64,000 bases of DNA from an uncultured Clostridium sp. (GCA_900539375.1 UQBY01000010.1:1-64000), one strand, 5' to 3'. Shown: positions 50,757 to 60,422, numbered from the stretch's first letter. The notes: a model not told the origin generated them from the letters alone. Made by a program: numbers and translations.

Positions 50757-51689
50757 TTATTCTGAAAATAAAGTAGTTGATAAGTAACGTTCTCCTGTGT
50801 CTGGTAATAATACTACTATTGTCTTTCCTTTATTTTCTGGTCTCTTTGCTAATTCAGTTGCTGCAAATGTTGCTGCTCCTGATGATATTCCTACTAAAAA
50901 TCCTTCTTTTCTAGCAATTTCTCTTGAAGTTTTAAATGCATCTTCATTTTCAACTTTTATTACTTCATCATAAATATTTGTATTTAAAGTTTCTGGTACA
51001 AATCCTGCTCCAATTCCTTGAATTTTGTGGCTACCGGCTCTTCCTTCAGATAATACTGGTGAACTTGCTGGTTCTACTGCTACAACTTTTACATTTGGAT
51101 TTTTTGATTTTAAGTATTCACCAACTCCTGTAACTGTTCCACCAGTTCCAACTCCTGCAACAAAAATATCAACATTTCCATCTGTATCTTCCCATATTTC
51201 AGGTCCTGTTGTTCTCTTATGAGTTTCTGGATTAGCTGAGTTTGTAAATTGTGATGGTATAAATGAATTTTCAATAGTCTTTGCAAGTTCACTTGCCTTT
51301 TCTATTGCTCCCTTCATTCCATTAGCTCCTTCTGTAAGAACTATTTCAGCTCCATAAGCTTTTATTAAATTACGTCTTTCAACACTCATTGTTTCTGGCA
51401 TAACTATTATTACTCTATATCCTTTTGATGTTCCCACTGAAGCTATTCCAATACCAGTATTTCCACTTGTTGGTTCTATTATTACTGAACCTTCTTTTAA
51501 TAATCCTTTTCCTTCTGCATCTTCTATCATAGATTTTGCTATTCTATCTTTTACACTTCCTGCTGGATTAAAGTATTCTAACTTAGCTAATATTTTTGCA
51601 TTTAAGTTCTTAGATGCATCATAATTTTTTAATTCTAATAATGGTGTTCCTCCTATTAATTCTGTTATATTTGTGTATATTTTTGACAT
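50757..51689 (-). CDS. cysK: Cysteine synthase A (O-acetylserine sulfhydrylase)
   Basis: Makes cysteine from O-acetylserine and sulfide, 310 residues. The PLP lysine lies in PAGSVKDR, the cofactor phosphate loop is GVGTGGTVTG, and TSGNTGIGIA is the substrate loop. The ORF opens at 51698 but GGAGG favours the ATG at 51689. Its promoter is consensus and carries an AAACATATATGTTT palindrome after the -10. The same motif occurs at the sulfate operon and its divergent Rrf2 gene; in Bacillus CysK is also the partner of CymR. Confidence 0.95.
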   Translation of the reverse strand: MSKIYTNITELIGGTPLLELKNYDASKNLNAKILAKLEYFNPAGSVKDRIAKSMIEDAEGKGLLKEGSVIIEPTSGNTGIGIASVGTSKGYRVIIVMPETMSVERRNLIKAYGAEIVLTEGANGMKGAIEKASELAKTIENSFIPSQFTNSANPETHKRTTGPEIWEDTDGNVDIFVAGVGTGGTVTGVGEYLKSKNPNVKVVAVEPASSPVLSEGRAGSHKIQGIGAGFVPETLNTNIYDEVIKVENEDAFKTSREIARKEGFLVGISSGAATFAATELAKRPENKGKTIVVLLPDTGERYLSTTLFSE

Positions 51690-51743
51690 ATTAATCATCC
51701 TCCATACTTTCTCTATTAATTATTCATTTTTATCCGTCAAATA

Positions 51744-51757
51744 AAACATATATGTTT
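51744..51757. promoter_or_regulatory. Candidate Rrf2/CymR operator at cysK
   Basis: The perfect palindrome AAACATATATGTTT lies 12-25 bp downstream of the -10. Related palindromes occur at the same place in the sbp and Rrf2 promoters. Confidence 0.7.
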
Positions 51758-51768
51758 ACTATGCTATT

Positions 51769-51797
51769 AGTATATGCCTATTTTTTTATTTTGTCAA
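51769..51797 (-). promoter_or_regulatory. cysK promoter
   Basis: Minus strand TTGACA (51792-51797), 17-bp spacer, TATACT (51769-51774). The cysK-cysN gap (51690-52002) otherwise holds operators and the cysN terminator. Confidence 0.9.
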
Positions 51798-51808
51798 TAC
51801 TTTTTGTA

Positions 51809-51833
51809 AAAACATATATAAATAATATGTTTT
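51809..51833. repeat. Second inverted repeat upstream of the cysK promoter
   Basis: AAAACATAT, 7 bp, ATATGTTTT. It shares half-sites with the palindrome at 51744 and lies upstream of the -35, where it might be a second binding site. Confidence 0.55.
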
Positions 51834-51937
51834 ATTTATATGATTTATTAATATTTTTCCTATAAATTAATTTAAATATACAAAAAATCAGGTTTTTGTT
51901 ATAAATAAAATATAAAAAACATTAAAATAAATATAAC

Positions 51938-51992
51938 TTAAAAAAGTGTTACAAAAAGAAATTCAAATAAATCATTCTTTTTATAACACTTT
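51938..51992 (-). terminator. Terminator after cysN
   Basis: Minus strand AAGTGTTATAAAAAGAA pairs with TTCTTTTTGTAACACTT (one mismatch); TTTT follows. Confidence 0.88.
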
Positions 51993-52002
51993 ATAATAAT
52001 TT

Positions 52003-53721
52003 TTATATAAAATCTGAATGGAAAGCAAGGCTTCTATATTTATCTATTACAACCCATTTACGTAAGAAGTCATCTATCTTCTTTCTTCCCTCTTCTTTTG
52101 CTTCTTCATGCTCATATAAGAACTTTCTTAAATCTTCTTCTGAATTAATTTTAAGACCAAATCCTCTTCCATTAACTACAGGAACCTTATTATAGTTATA
52201 TTCATCTAATTTTATAATTTCTGAAACTTTTCCATCTCTTATTTTTACTGCTACTTTATCTCTTATAACTAAAATATCTAATGTTTCTGGATATTCAAAA
52301 CTATCTCCCTTTAATGGTACTTCATCTCCAACAGTATATATTGCTTTATTTTTTATTTCTTTTTCAAGAGAATATTTAGAAACCTCATAATAGAATTCTT
52401 CAAAAACATCTCCTCTAGCAGCTAAATCATTGTATTTAAATCCATTTTGTAATTCAAGTTCCTTTGTTCCTTCATTTGCAATTATTATTCCACCACCTGC
52501 AACATCATATCCATCAACTAAAACAAATCTTCCTGTTGCATGACTTTCTGCAAATGTATCAAAAGCAAGTGGTTCATTTGTTTGTATTATAACTTCTGCT
52601 ACATCATTTAAAACAACTTTATCATTTTTCTTATCACTATCTAAGCTTGAAGCATCTATTACTCTTACTATTTCTTTTATTTCTGCCTCTGCTTCTGCTG
52701 TAGTTAGCTTTAACTTATATTTCTTTCCCTTTGTAAGTTCATTTTTACCCATCCAGAATATATTTGCTCTAAAGCTATTTGAAACTTCAGGAGCTTCTTC
52801 ATTATCAAGAGTAATAATTTCTCCTCTTTTATTAAAGAATTCATCTTCAACAGTTATTCCTACTGATTCTCCTGCATATACAGTATCTTTTTTATCTTTT
52901 TCTACCCAATATTCAATAGATTTAACCTTAGTTTTCTTTCCTTCTGGATATATTGTTATATTATCTCCAACTTTTAATTTTCCACTTTCAATTCTTCCTG
53001 CAATAATTCTTCTATCATCAAACTTATATACATCTTGAATAGGGAATCTTAAAGCTTTATCTTCTATTCCACGTTCTTTTTCTATTGAATCTATTGAGTC
53101 TATAAGAGTCTTTCCATCATACCAAGGAAGTTTATCTGATTTTGTTAAAATATTTTCTCCAAAGAATGCTGACACAGGAATATAACTTAAAGGATAAACA
53201 TTAAGGTCTCCTAAAAACTTATTCATATCTCTTTTTACATTTTCAAAAACTTCTTGTGAATAATCTACTAAGTCCATTTTATTAACAATAACATGTACCT
53301 TTTTAATTCCTAAAAGAGAAAGTATGTAAGCATGTCTTTTTGATTGTTCTTGAACCCCTTGTTTTGCATCTACTATAAGAAGTGCAGCTTCAGCATCAGC
53401 TGCTCCTGAAATCATGTTCTTTAAAAATTCTTTATGTCCTGGTGCATCTATTATTACATAATCTCTTTTTTCTGTTGCAAATTGAATTTGTGTTGTATCA
53501 ATAGTTATACCTTGTTCTTGTTCTTCTTCAAAAGCATCTAAAAGATAAGCATACTCAAAAGGCTTTCCTGTTTCTTTAGCTATTCTTTTTACCTTTTCTA
53601 TTGCTCCTTCTGGAAGAGAATGTGTATCATAAAGAAGTTTTCCTATTACTGTTGATTTTCCATGGTCAACATGCCCTACTACTACTATTTTTAAAGTATC
53701 TTTATTTATATTATCAATCAT
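52003..53721 (-). CDS. cysN: Sulfate adenylyltransferase large (GTPase) subunit with an unusual C-terminal extension
   Basis: GTPase half of ATP sulfurylase, which with CysD forms APS from sulfate and ATP. GTP motifs are GHVDHGKST (16-24), DAPGH (92-96) and NKMD (147-150); EF-Tu-like beta domains run to about residue 417. Bifunctional CysNC proteins continue with an APS kinase having a P-loop; here about 155 other residues follow (from ELELQNGFKY), without a P-loop, rich in Lys/Asp/Glu. The ORF is open to 53793, but TGGAGG fits the ATG at 53721. It is the last gene of the sulfate operon. The role of the extension is unknown. Confidence 0.9.
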   Translation of the reverse strand: MIDNINKDTLKIVVVGHVDHGKSTVIGKLLYDTHSLPEGAIEKVKRIAKETGKPFEYAYLLDAFEEEQEQGITIDTTQIQFATEKRDYVIIDAPGHKEFLKNMISGAADAEAALLIVDAKQGVQEQSKRHAYILSLLGIKKVHVIVNKMDLVDYSQEVFENVKRDMNKFLGDLNVYPLSYIPVSAFFGENILTKSDKLPWYDGKTLIDSIDSIEKERGIEDKALRFPIQDVYKFDDRRIIAGRIESGKLKVGDNITIYPEGKKTKVKSIEYWVEKDKKDTVYAGESVGITVEDEFFNKRGEIITLDNEEAPEVSNSFRANIFWMGKNELTKGKKYKLKLTTAEAEAEIKEIVRVIDASSLDSDKKNDKVVLNDVAEVIIQTNEPLAFDTFAESHATGRFVLVDGYDVAGGGIIIANEGTKELELQNGFKYNDLAARGDVFEEFYYEVSKYSLEKEIKNKAIYTVGDEVPLKGDSFEYPETLDILVIRDKVAVKIRDGKVSEIIKLDEYNYNKVPVVNGRGFGLKINSEEDLRKFLYEHEEAKEEGRKKIDDFLRKWVVIDKYRSLAFHSDFI

Positions 53722-53779
53722 AACTTTCCTCCATATCATCTGTGTTTTTAATTTAAGATTTTTTCTAAGATGGATTTTC

Positions 53780-54580
53780 TTACATATATCCATCCTTTCT
53801 TAATTTTTGCATAGCATATGAATCTTCTTGATCTTGAGCTCTTCCTGCACGTTCACCAGTAGTTGTATGCTTTAATTCTTCTATTATTTCATCTAAAGTA
53901 CTTGCATTTGATTTTATTTTTCCAGTACATGGAGCACAGCCTAAACTTCTATATCTTTCTCCATTTTTAGCAAAATATAAATCTATTATAGGAATATTTT
54001 CTCTCTTTATGTATTCCCATATATCTAATTCACTCCATTGTAATAATGGATGTACCCTTATATGGTTTCCTTTAGGGAAATCTGTCTTAAATTGATCCCA
54101 TAATTCTGGTGGTTGATTTGAATAATCCCATTCATAGTCTTTATTTCTTTCACTAAATACTCTTTCTTTAGAACGTGAACCTTCTTCATCACGTCTTACT
54201 CCAACTATAAGACCATCAAAACCATACTTTTTAACAACTTGTTGTAATCCTTCAGTTTTTAATGCCTTACAGCATACAAGTCTTCCACTTTCAGGTCCTA
54301 TTCCCTTATCTATTGCTTCTTGATTAGTGTGCACTATTAAATCTAAGTTTAATTCCTTAGCCACTCTATCTCTATATTCAATCATTTCTGGTATTTTGTG
54401 AGTTGTATCTACATGAATAAATGGAAATGGGCAATGACCATAAAAGGCTTTCTTTGCTAGCCATAGTAATACTGTTGAGTCCTTACCTATTGACCATAAC
54501 ATTCCTAATTTACCAAGCTTTTTATAAGCTTCTCTTATTATAAATATACTTTCTGCTTCTAATCTGTCTAAATGATCCAT
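53780..54580 (-). CDS. cysD: Sulfate adenylyltransferase small subunit
   Basis: The catalytic half of ATP sulfurylase, 266 residues, of the PAPS-reductase-like fold. The PP-loop is WSIGKDSTVLLWL, followed by the family motifs HVDTTHKIPEMIEYRD and LGCAPCTGKIKS near the C-terminus. It lies 12 bp after aprB and 58 bp before the cysN start. AGGAGG precedes the ATG. Confidence 0.96.
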   Translation of the reverse strand: MDHLDRLEAESIFIIREAYKKLGKLGMLWSIGKDSTVLLWLAKKAFYGHCPFPFIHVDTTHKIPEMIEYRDRVAKELNLDLIVHTNQEAIDKGIGPESGRLVCCKALKTEGLQQVVKKYGFDGLIVGVRRDEEGSRSKERVFSERNKDYEWDYSNQPPELWDQFKTDFPKGNHIRVHPLLQWSELDIWEYIKRENIPIIDLYFAKNGERYRSLGCAPCTGKIKSNASTLDEIIEELKHTTTGERAGRAQDQEDSYAMQKLRKDGYM

Positions 54581-54592
54581 TCTTAATTCCTC

Positions 54593-54907
54593 CTAATATG
54601 CATTTGCATTATTTCTATTTACTTCTATTGTTACTTTTTCACCATTTGTTTTTTCTATATTCCAATATGTAATATCACCTTTTGTTTCAGTTGTAAGAGT
54701 TCCTCCTTTTCCTCCCATATCTGCTCCAAGGTAATATTTAATTGCATTAACTTTACATTCCTTTATACAAGAAGCACAACCCCAACAATGCTGTGGATTT
54801 TTTATAAATGCTTTATTTTTTTCATCTATTTTAATTAAATTACCAGGACAAACCTCTTTGCATTTTCTACATCCAACACATTGGTCTTTATTAATTATTA
54901 CGCTCAT
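54593..54907 (-). CDS. aprB: AprB-like ferredoxin subunit of adenylylsulfate reductase
   Basis: A 104-residue protein with two [4Fe-4S] motifs, CVGCRKCKEVCPG and CWGCASCIKECK, and a C-terminal tail. The spacing and the paired gene upstream match the iron-sulfur subunit of APS reductase, shorter than dissimilatory AprB (about 150). It overlaps the end of aprA by 17 bp, with AGGAGGGG inside that gene. It should hand electrons to the FAD in AprA. Confidence 0.88.
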   Translation of the reverse strand: MSVIINKDQCVGCRKCKEVCPGNLIKIDEKNKAFIKNPQHCWGCASCIKECKVNAIKYYLGADMGGKGGTLTTETKGDITYWNIEKTNGEKVTIEVNRNNANAY

Positions 54908-56567
54908 AAGTATCCCCTCCTGTTATTAAATCTCTAAATATTATTTCTATATTTCCATTGTTTAATTTGGAGTTTACATACTTTAGATAGTCATTACTTT
55001 TATTTGGATAATCTAAGTTTTCTGCAAAGCTATGCCATCTTGTTTCTTTTCTTGCTCTAAGATGAGCTATTACTGCTTTACATACTATTAATCTTTCTTT
55101 AAGTTCATATATTTCAACTAGTTCATCTATATCCTTTGCTTTTAAATTTTCACTTAAATTTATAATTGCATCAATTTTATCATCTGCTAAATTTAATTGT
55201 TTTTCATTAAATTGATAATTAGAACTTATTCCTCCTGCATACTTGTCCATAACAGTTTGCATTCCCTCTTCTAGTTCATCTACTTTATATAAACTTTCTT
55301 TATTGTTTAAATAACTCTTTACTTCATTAAATTTTTCTTCTATTTTATTTTTATCTAGGTTTGGCAACTCTTTATTTTCAACATATTTTATTGAAGATTC
55401 AGCTGAAATTTCACCTTCAACTAAAGCCCCTGTAACATATTTTTGTGGGCATCCTCCAGCTACATCTCCAGCTGCATAAAGACCATCTATTGTTGTCTTT
55501 CTATTTACATCTACCCAATATCCACTAGCTGTATGGCCTCCAACTATATATGGTTCTGTTCCTTCAATTTCTACATTTTCTTTATCTGGCCCTTTTCCAC
55601 TTTCTATCCACTTTAAAGTTTGGCTTGGTGCCATATTTAAATATGCTTTTAATAAATCTAACTCAGCCTTTTCTCCAATACCTTCTGTTTTTAAGTAACA
55701 TGGGCCTCTTCCTTCTAGGTTTTCTCTTACTGTTCCATAAAGTCTTTCTGAGGTAGTATTTCCATAAATACTTCCATATTCTTCTCCCTTAGAATTAATT
55801 TGAGGTGCCCATACTCCTTGAGCTATTGTACCAGTTGGTGCTATTGTATCTTTACACCTTAGTGCAATAAATCTCATTTCAAAGGTTGTCATTTCTGCTC
55901 CTGCCTTTAATCCCATTGCAAAACCTGCTCCTGTATTAAATGGACAATACCACATTTTATGTTGGGAAAAACCTGGATTATTAGGTTTATAAAGTCCTGC
56001 TGCTCCTCCTGTTGCACATATTACACTTTTTGCACTAATTACATAAAATATTTCTTCTTCTGTAGATATTCCATATGCACCTTTTATTTCATTGTTTTCA
56101 ACTATATAATCAATAACATTTATATGATTTTTTACTGTTACATTTTTTGATTTATAAACTTCCTCTGCAAGAATTGGTTTTATGTTTTCTCCATTAATTT
56201 TTATATTTCTATTTCCTCTTGTAACATAATTTCCATTTTCATCTTTTAATATAACTAGTCCTAAATCTTCTAATTTTTTTGTTACAGAATTTAATCTTTC
56301 ACTCATTGTTAAAAGTAAATCTTCTCTAACTATATTTTCAGCATCTTTTTTTGCATAATCTACATAATCTTGAGGTTTCTTTCCATCTACTATATAGGCA
56401 TTTAATGCATTAACTCCAGCTGCTAAACATCCACTTCTTTTTATATTTGCCTTTTCTAAAATTAGAACTTTGTTATTAGATTGTTTTGATATTGTAATTG
56501 CAGCAAAGCATCCTGCTGCTCCTCCCCCTATTATTAAAATATCCGTTGATAACTTTTCAATTTTCAT
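54891..56567 (-). CDS. aprA: AprA-like adenylylsulfate reductase, flavoprotein subunit
   Basis: A 558-residue flavoprotein of the fumarate reductase/AprA family. It starts with a FAD-binding GGGAAGCFAAITI, continues with SGCLAAGVNALNAYIVDGKKPQDYVDYAKKD-like sequence of AprA, and ends with the redox-partner domain containing RARKETRWHSFAENLDYP, a mark of AprA. The position between a sulfate importer and cysDN argues that it reduces APS directly to sulfite and AMP. It is shorter than dissimilatory AprA (about 620-660). Another reductase role (e.g. succinate dehydrogenase-like) is unlikely given the context. Confidence 0.87.
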   Translation of the reverse strand: MKIEKLSTDILIIGGGAAGCFAAITISKQSNNKVLILEKANIKRSGCLAAGVNALNAYIVDGKKPQDYVDYAKKDAENIVREDLLLTMSERLNSVTKKLEDLGLVILKDENGNYVTRGNRNIKINGENIKPILAEEVYKSKNVTVKNHINVIDYIVENNEIKGAYGISTEEEIFYVISAKSVICATGGAAGLYKPNNPGFSQHKMWYCPFNTGAGFAMGLKAGAEMTTFEMRFIALRCKDTIAPTGTIAQGVWAPQINSKGEEYGSIYGNTTSERLYGTVRENLEGRGPCYLKTEGIGEKAELDLLKAYLNMAPSQTLKWIESGKGPDKENVEIEGTEPYIVGGHTASGYWVDVNRKTTIDGLYAAGDVAGGCPQKYVTGALVEGEISAESSIKYVENKELPNLDKNKIEEKFNEVKSYLNNKESLYKVDELEEGMQTVMDKYAGGISSNYQFNEKQLNLADDKIDAIINLSENLKAKDIDELVEIYELKERLIVCKAVIAHLRARKETRWHSFAENLDYPNKSNDYLKYVNSKLNNGNIEIIFRDLITGGDTYERNN

Positions 56568-56613
56568 ATAATCACCTATCCATATATATTTACTATGTCT
56601 TAATTTGAAGTTT

Positions 56614-57675
56614 TTAAATATAAATTGGCATTGGATCTACCTTTAATTTATTTTCTAGTGTTTTAGTCTCTTTATTATTATAAACATATATTCTATGAAT
56701 TAAAACTAGTACCTCATCCCCTTCTTTTAAAGGTTCATCTTCTAATGTTCTATAGCCTATTAATTTATTTTCTCCAACTTGAACTTCTATTTGAATGTTA
56801 TTTCCTCTAAAGGAAACTGAAGTTATTATTCCTGTTTCAGCAGCTGATGGCACTGATATTTCATCCCTATTTTTTCCTATTTGTATAAATTCAGGTCTTA
56901 CTACTGCCTTAGAGTCATCTCCTATATCATCAAAGCCTTTAAGGGCTGAGTAATTATCTATTATAGTTGATTCTCCAATAAATTGTGCAACAAAAGGAGT
57001 TTTAGGATTTTTATAAATTTCTATTGGACTTCCCTTTTGTTCTATTCTTCCTCTATTTGTAACTATTATTTCATCAGCAACTTCTACTGCTTCTTCTTGG
57101 TCATGAGTTACAAATATACTTGTTATTCCAAGTTTTTCTACCATTTCTTTAAGCCATAATCTTAATTCTTTCCTTACCTTTGCATCTATTGCTGCAAAGG
57201 GCTCATCTAATAATAATAATTTTGGATTTGGAGCTAATGCCCTAGCAAAAGCTACTCTTTGTCTTTGTCCTCCTGATAATTGATGAGGATATCTTTTTTC
57301 AAATCCCTTTAATCCAACTAATTCTATAAGTTCTTGTACTCTAGTTTTTATAAACTTCTTGTCTTTTTTTTGTACTTGAAGACCAAAAGCTATATTATCA
57401 AATACAGTCATATGTCTAAATAATGCATAATTTTGAAATACAAAGCCTATTCCTCTTTTTCCTGCTGGTATATCATTTACTCTTGTACCACCTATAATAA
57501 TGTCTCCACTATCTGGTGTTTCAAGACCTGCTATCATTCTTAAAATTGTTGTTTTTCCACTTCCACTAGGTCCTAAAAGTCCTATAAGCTTTCCTTCTTC
57601 TATACTGAAATTAACATTATTTGATGCTTTAAAATCTTTGAAGGATTTATTTATATTCTTAAGTTCAACATACAT
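56614..57675 (-). CDS. cysA: Sulfate/thiosulfate ABC transporter ATPase CysA
   Basis: The ATPase of the sulfate importer, 353 residues. Walker A GPSGSGKTT, Q-loop VFQNYALFRH, signature LSGGQRQRVAFARAL, Walker B LLLLDEPFAAID; the C-terminus has a TOBE-like domain (VRPEFIQIG). It follows cysW by 3 bp, with AGGAGG before the ATG. A molybdate importer is the alternative, but the sulfate genes on both sides settle it. Confidence 0.93.
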   Translation of the reverse strand: MYVELKNINKSFKDFKASNNVNFSIEEGKLIGLLGPSGSGKTTILRMIAGLETPDSGDIIIGGTRVNDIPAGKRGIGFVFQNYALFRHMTVFDNIAFGLQVQKKDKKFIKTRVQELIELVGLKGFEKRYPHQLSGGQRQRVAFARALAPNPKLLLLDEPFAAIDAKVRKELRLWLKEMVEKLGITSIFVTHDQEEAVEVADEIIVTNRGRIEQKGSPIEIYKNPKTPFVAQFIGESTIIDNYSALKGFDDIGDDSKAVVRPEFIQIGKNRDEISVPSAAETGIITSVSFRGNNIQIEVQVGENKLIGYRTLEDEPLKEGDEVLVLIHRIYVYNNKETKTLENKLKVDPMPIYI

Positions 57676-57678
57676 AGC

Positions 57679-58485
57679 TTAAGCCTCCTTTTTTCCTTTC
57701 CATTCTACAATATTTCTTAAAATCAATATAATAACTGCTATAATAACTAAGATTGATGCTACTGCAAAAGCTGCTGAAAATTGATATTCATTATATAATA
57801 TTTCTATATGTAATGGTAATGTATTAGTCTTTCCTCTTATATGTCCTGATACAACTGATACAGCTCCAAACTCACCCATTGCTCTTGCACTACATAATAT
57901 TATTCCATATAAAAGTGCCCATTTTATATTTGGTAATGTTACCTTTCTAAATATTGTAAAACCACTTGCTCCCATTATTGCAGCAGCTTCTTCTTCATCC
58001 TTTCCTTGAGAGTTCATTAATGGTATTAATTCTCTAACTATAAATGGGAAGGTTACAAATACTGTTGCTAAAATTATTCCTGGAACAGCAAATACAATTT
58101 TTATATTATTATTTGATAAAAAGTTTTCTAAAAGACTTCCTCTTCCAAAGGTAAGTATAAATACTAAGCCTGCAATAACTGGTGATATTGCAAAGGGAAG
58201 GTCTATTAAAGATGTTAAAACATTCTTTCCTTTAAAGCTAAACTTTGTAATTGCCCAAGAGGCAAATAAGCCAAATATGGTATTTAAAACTGTTGCTATA
58301 ACTGTTGCTATAAGTGTTAATTTTAAAGCTTCTAAAGTATATGTATCTGTTATAGCTGCTAAGTATATACTCCATCCTTTTTTAAGGGCTTCTGAAATTA
58401 TAACTATTAATGGGAATATTAACATTAAAACTAAAAACAATACACTTATTCCTATTAAGAGCCATTTTGTTATTTTACTTTTCAT
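57679..58485 (-). CDS. cysW: Sulfate ABC transporter permease CysW
   Basis: A six-helix permease of 268 residues with the EAA loop EEEAAAIMGASGFTIFRKVTLPNIKWALLYG. The ORF opens with a GTG at 58494; GGGAG fits the ATG at 58485, which sits 5 bp after the cysT stop, so the ribosome site is inside the end of cysT. It is the second channel half beside CysT. Confidence 0.92.
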   Translation of the reverse strand: MKSKITKWLLIGISVLFLVLMLIFPLIVIISEALKKGWSIYLAAITDTYTLEALKLTLIATVIATVLNTIFGLFASWAITKFSFKGKNVLTSLIDLPFAISPVIAGLVFILTFGRGSLLENFLSNNNIKIVFAVPGIILATVFVTFPFIVRELIPLMNSQGKDEEEAAAIMGASGFTIFRKVTLPNIKWALLYGIILCSARAMGEFGAVSVVSGHIRGKTNTLPLHIEILYNEYQFSAAFAVASILVIIAVIILILRNIVEWKGKKEA

Positions 58486-58490
58486 GTTAA

Positions 58491-59315
58491 TCACTCCCTT
58501 GTAAATTTATTTGTATGAACTTGAATTAAGTTTATTGAAAAAAGTATTACAAATGATAATAAAAGCATTACTAAAGCAATTGCAGTTGCTCCTGCATAAT
58601 CATATTGTTCAAGCTTACTCATTATAAGAAGAGGTGCTATTTCTGTTTTCATAGGCATATTTCCTGCTATAAACACAACACTACCATATTCACCTATTCC
58701 TCTTGCAAAAGCTAAACCAAAACCTGTTAAAAGAGGTGAAAGTAATTCTGGGAAAATTACCTTAAAGAAAGTTCTTAATCTTCCTGCTCCAAGCATTTCA
58801 GCTGCTTCTTCATATTGACCATCTAACTCTTCTAAAACCGGTTGAATATTTCTAACTACAAAAGGAATTCCTATAAATATTAATGCTATTGTAATTCCAA
58901 ACTTAGAAAATGAAGATTCAATTCCTAACTTGTATAATTTAGAACCTATCCACCCATTTTTTGAATACAGAGCTGTTAATGAAATACCAGCAACTGCTGT
59001 TGGTAGAGCAAATGGAAGGTCTATAATTCCATCTAAAAGTCTTTTAAAAGGAAATTTATATCTTACAAGAACCCAAGATAATATAAGTCCAAAAACACTA
59101 TTTATCAAAGCCGCCACTAAAGAACATTGAAGACTTACTTTAAATCCTGATAAAACTCTTGAGTCTGTTACTGTATCAATAATTCCACTTAATCCAATAC
59201 TTGAGCTTTTAACAACTACACTTACTAAAGGAATTAAAACTATTAATCCTAAGTAAAGAAGTGTAATTCCCATAGATAACCCAAATCCTGGGATAACTCT
59301 TTCTTTTCTTTTCAT
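58491..59315 (-). CDS. cysT: Sulfate ABC transporter permease CysT
   Basis: First channel half, 274 residues, six membrane segments and the EAA loop YEEAAEMLGAGRLRTFFKVIFPELLSPLLTG. LSSALPTAVAGISLTALY-like sequence (LPFALPTAVAGISLTALY) is typical of CysT/CysU. The ORF opens at 59324, but GAGGTGA fits the ATG at 59315. It follows sbp by 24 bp. Confidence 0.92.
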   Translation of the reverse strand: MKRKERVIPGFGLSMGITLLYLGLIVLIPLVSVVVKSSSIGLSGIIDTVTDSRVLSGFKVSLQCSLVAALINSVFGLILSWVLVRYKFPFKRLLDGIIDLPFALPTAVAGISLTALYSKNGWIGSKLYKLGIESSFSKFGITIALIFIGIPFVVRNIQPVLEELDGQYEEAAEMLGAGRLRTFFKVIFPELLSPLLTGFGLAFARGIGEYGSVVFIAGNMPMKTEIAPLLIMSKLEQYDYAGATAIALVMLLLSFVILFSINLIQVHTNKFTRE

Positions 59316-59339
59316 TACTTTCACCTCATTTGTAATTTA

Positions 59340-60392
59340 TTAATTTGAAGGAACATATATTTGATCAAATATTCCACCATCTGCAAAATGTTTCTTTTGA
59401 GCTTCTCTCCATCCTCCAAAAACATCATCTATTGTTACTAAATTTACATCTTTGAAAGTATCTTTATATTCTTCTGCAATTTTTTCATTTCTTGGTCTAT
59501 AATAGTTTTTTGTAGCAATTCTTTGGCCTTCATCTGAATAAAGATATTCTAAATAAGCTTTCGCTACCTCTGTTGTCCCTTTCTTTTCTGCCACCTTATC
59601 AACTATTGCAACTGGTGGTTCTGCTAAAATACTTATAGATGGTACCACTATTTCAAATTCATCTTTTCCAAATTCATCAAGAGTTAGATAAGCTTCATTT
59701 TCCCAAGCTATAAGTACATCTCCTATTCCTCTTTCAACAAAACTTGTAGTTGCACCTCTTGCACCTGAATCTAAAACCTCAACATTTTTATATATTTTTC
59801 CTACAAAGTCTTTAACCTTTTCCTCATCATTATTAAACTTATTTAAGCCATATGCCCAAGCAGCTAAATAGTTCCATCTTGCACCACCTGAAGTTTTTGG
59901 ATTTGGAGTTACTATTGAAACATCCTTTTTCACTAAATCATCCCAATCTTTTATGTTTTTAGGATTTCCTTTTCTAACCAAAAACGCTATTGTTGATGTA
60001 TAAGGTGAACTATTATCTTCAAATTCACTTTGCCAATCTTCATCTATTAAGCCAGAATCTGCTATTGCATCAATATCATAAGCTAATGCTAAAGTAACAA
60101 CATCAGCCTCTAATCCTTCTATTACTGAACGGCCTTGTTTTCCAGAACCTCCATGAGATTGGTTAATAGTTACCTCTTCACCTGTTTTATCTTTCCAATA
60201 CTTAGCAAAACTTTTGTTAAAATCTGTGTATAATTCTCTTGTTGGATCATAGGAAACATTTAGAAGTTCTACTGTTTTTTTATTAGTTGTATTTGAAGCA
60301 CTATTTACACTATTTACACTACTTCCGCAACCTGCTAGCATTCCCATAAGTAAAGTGCCTCCTAATAAAATGCTTAGTATTTTTTTCTTCAT
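59340..60392 (-). CDS. sbp: Sulfate-binding lipoprotein (Sbp/CysP)
   Basis: The solute-binding subunit, 350 residues, with a lipoprotein signal and lipobox MLAGCGSS. The mature protein has ELLNVSYDPTRELYTDFNKSFAKYW, NQSHGGSGKQGRSVIEGLEADVV and TPNPKTSGGARWNYLAAWAY, which are the sulfate-pocket signatures of the family. It is the first gene of the sulfate operon behind a consensus promoter with an ACATATATG operator, divergent from the Rrf2 gene. Confidence 0.95.
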   Translation of the reverse strand: MKKKILSILLGGTLLMGMLAGCGSSVNSVNSASNTTNKKTVELLNVSYDPTRELYTDFNKSFAKYWKDKTGEEVTINQSHGGSGKQGRSVIEGLEADVVTLALAYDIDAIADSGLIDEDWQSEFEDNSSPYTSTIAFLVRKGNPKNIKDWDDLVKKDVSIVTPNPKTSGGARWNYLAAWAYGLNKFNNDEEKVKDFVGKIYKNVEVLDSGARGATTSFVERGIGDVLIAWENEAYLTLDEFGKDEFEIVVPSISILAEPPVAIVDKVAEKKGTTEVAKAYLEYLYSDEGQRIATKNYYRPRNEKIAEEYKDTFKDVNLVTIDDVFGGWREAQKKHFADGGIFDQIYVPSN

Positions 60393-60422
60393 TTTTCTTC
60401 CCCCTTTTTGTTTTAATTCATA

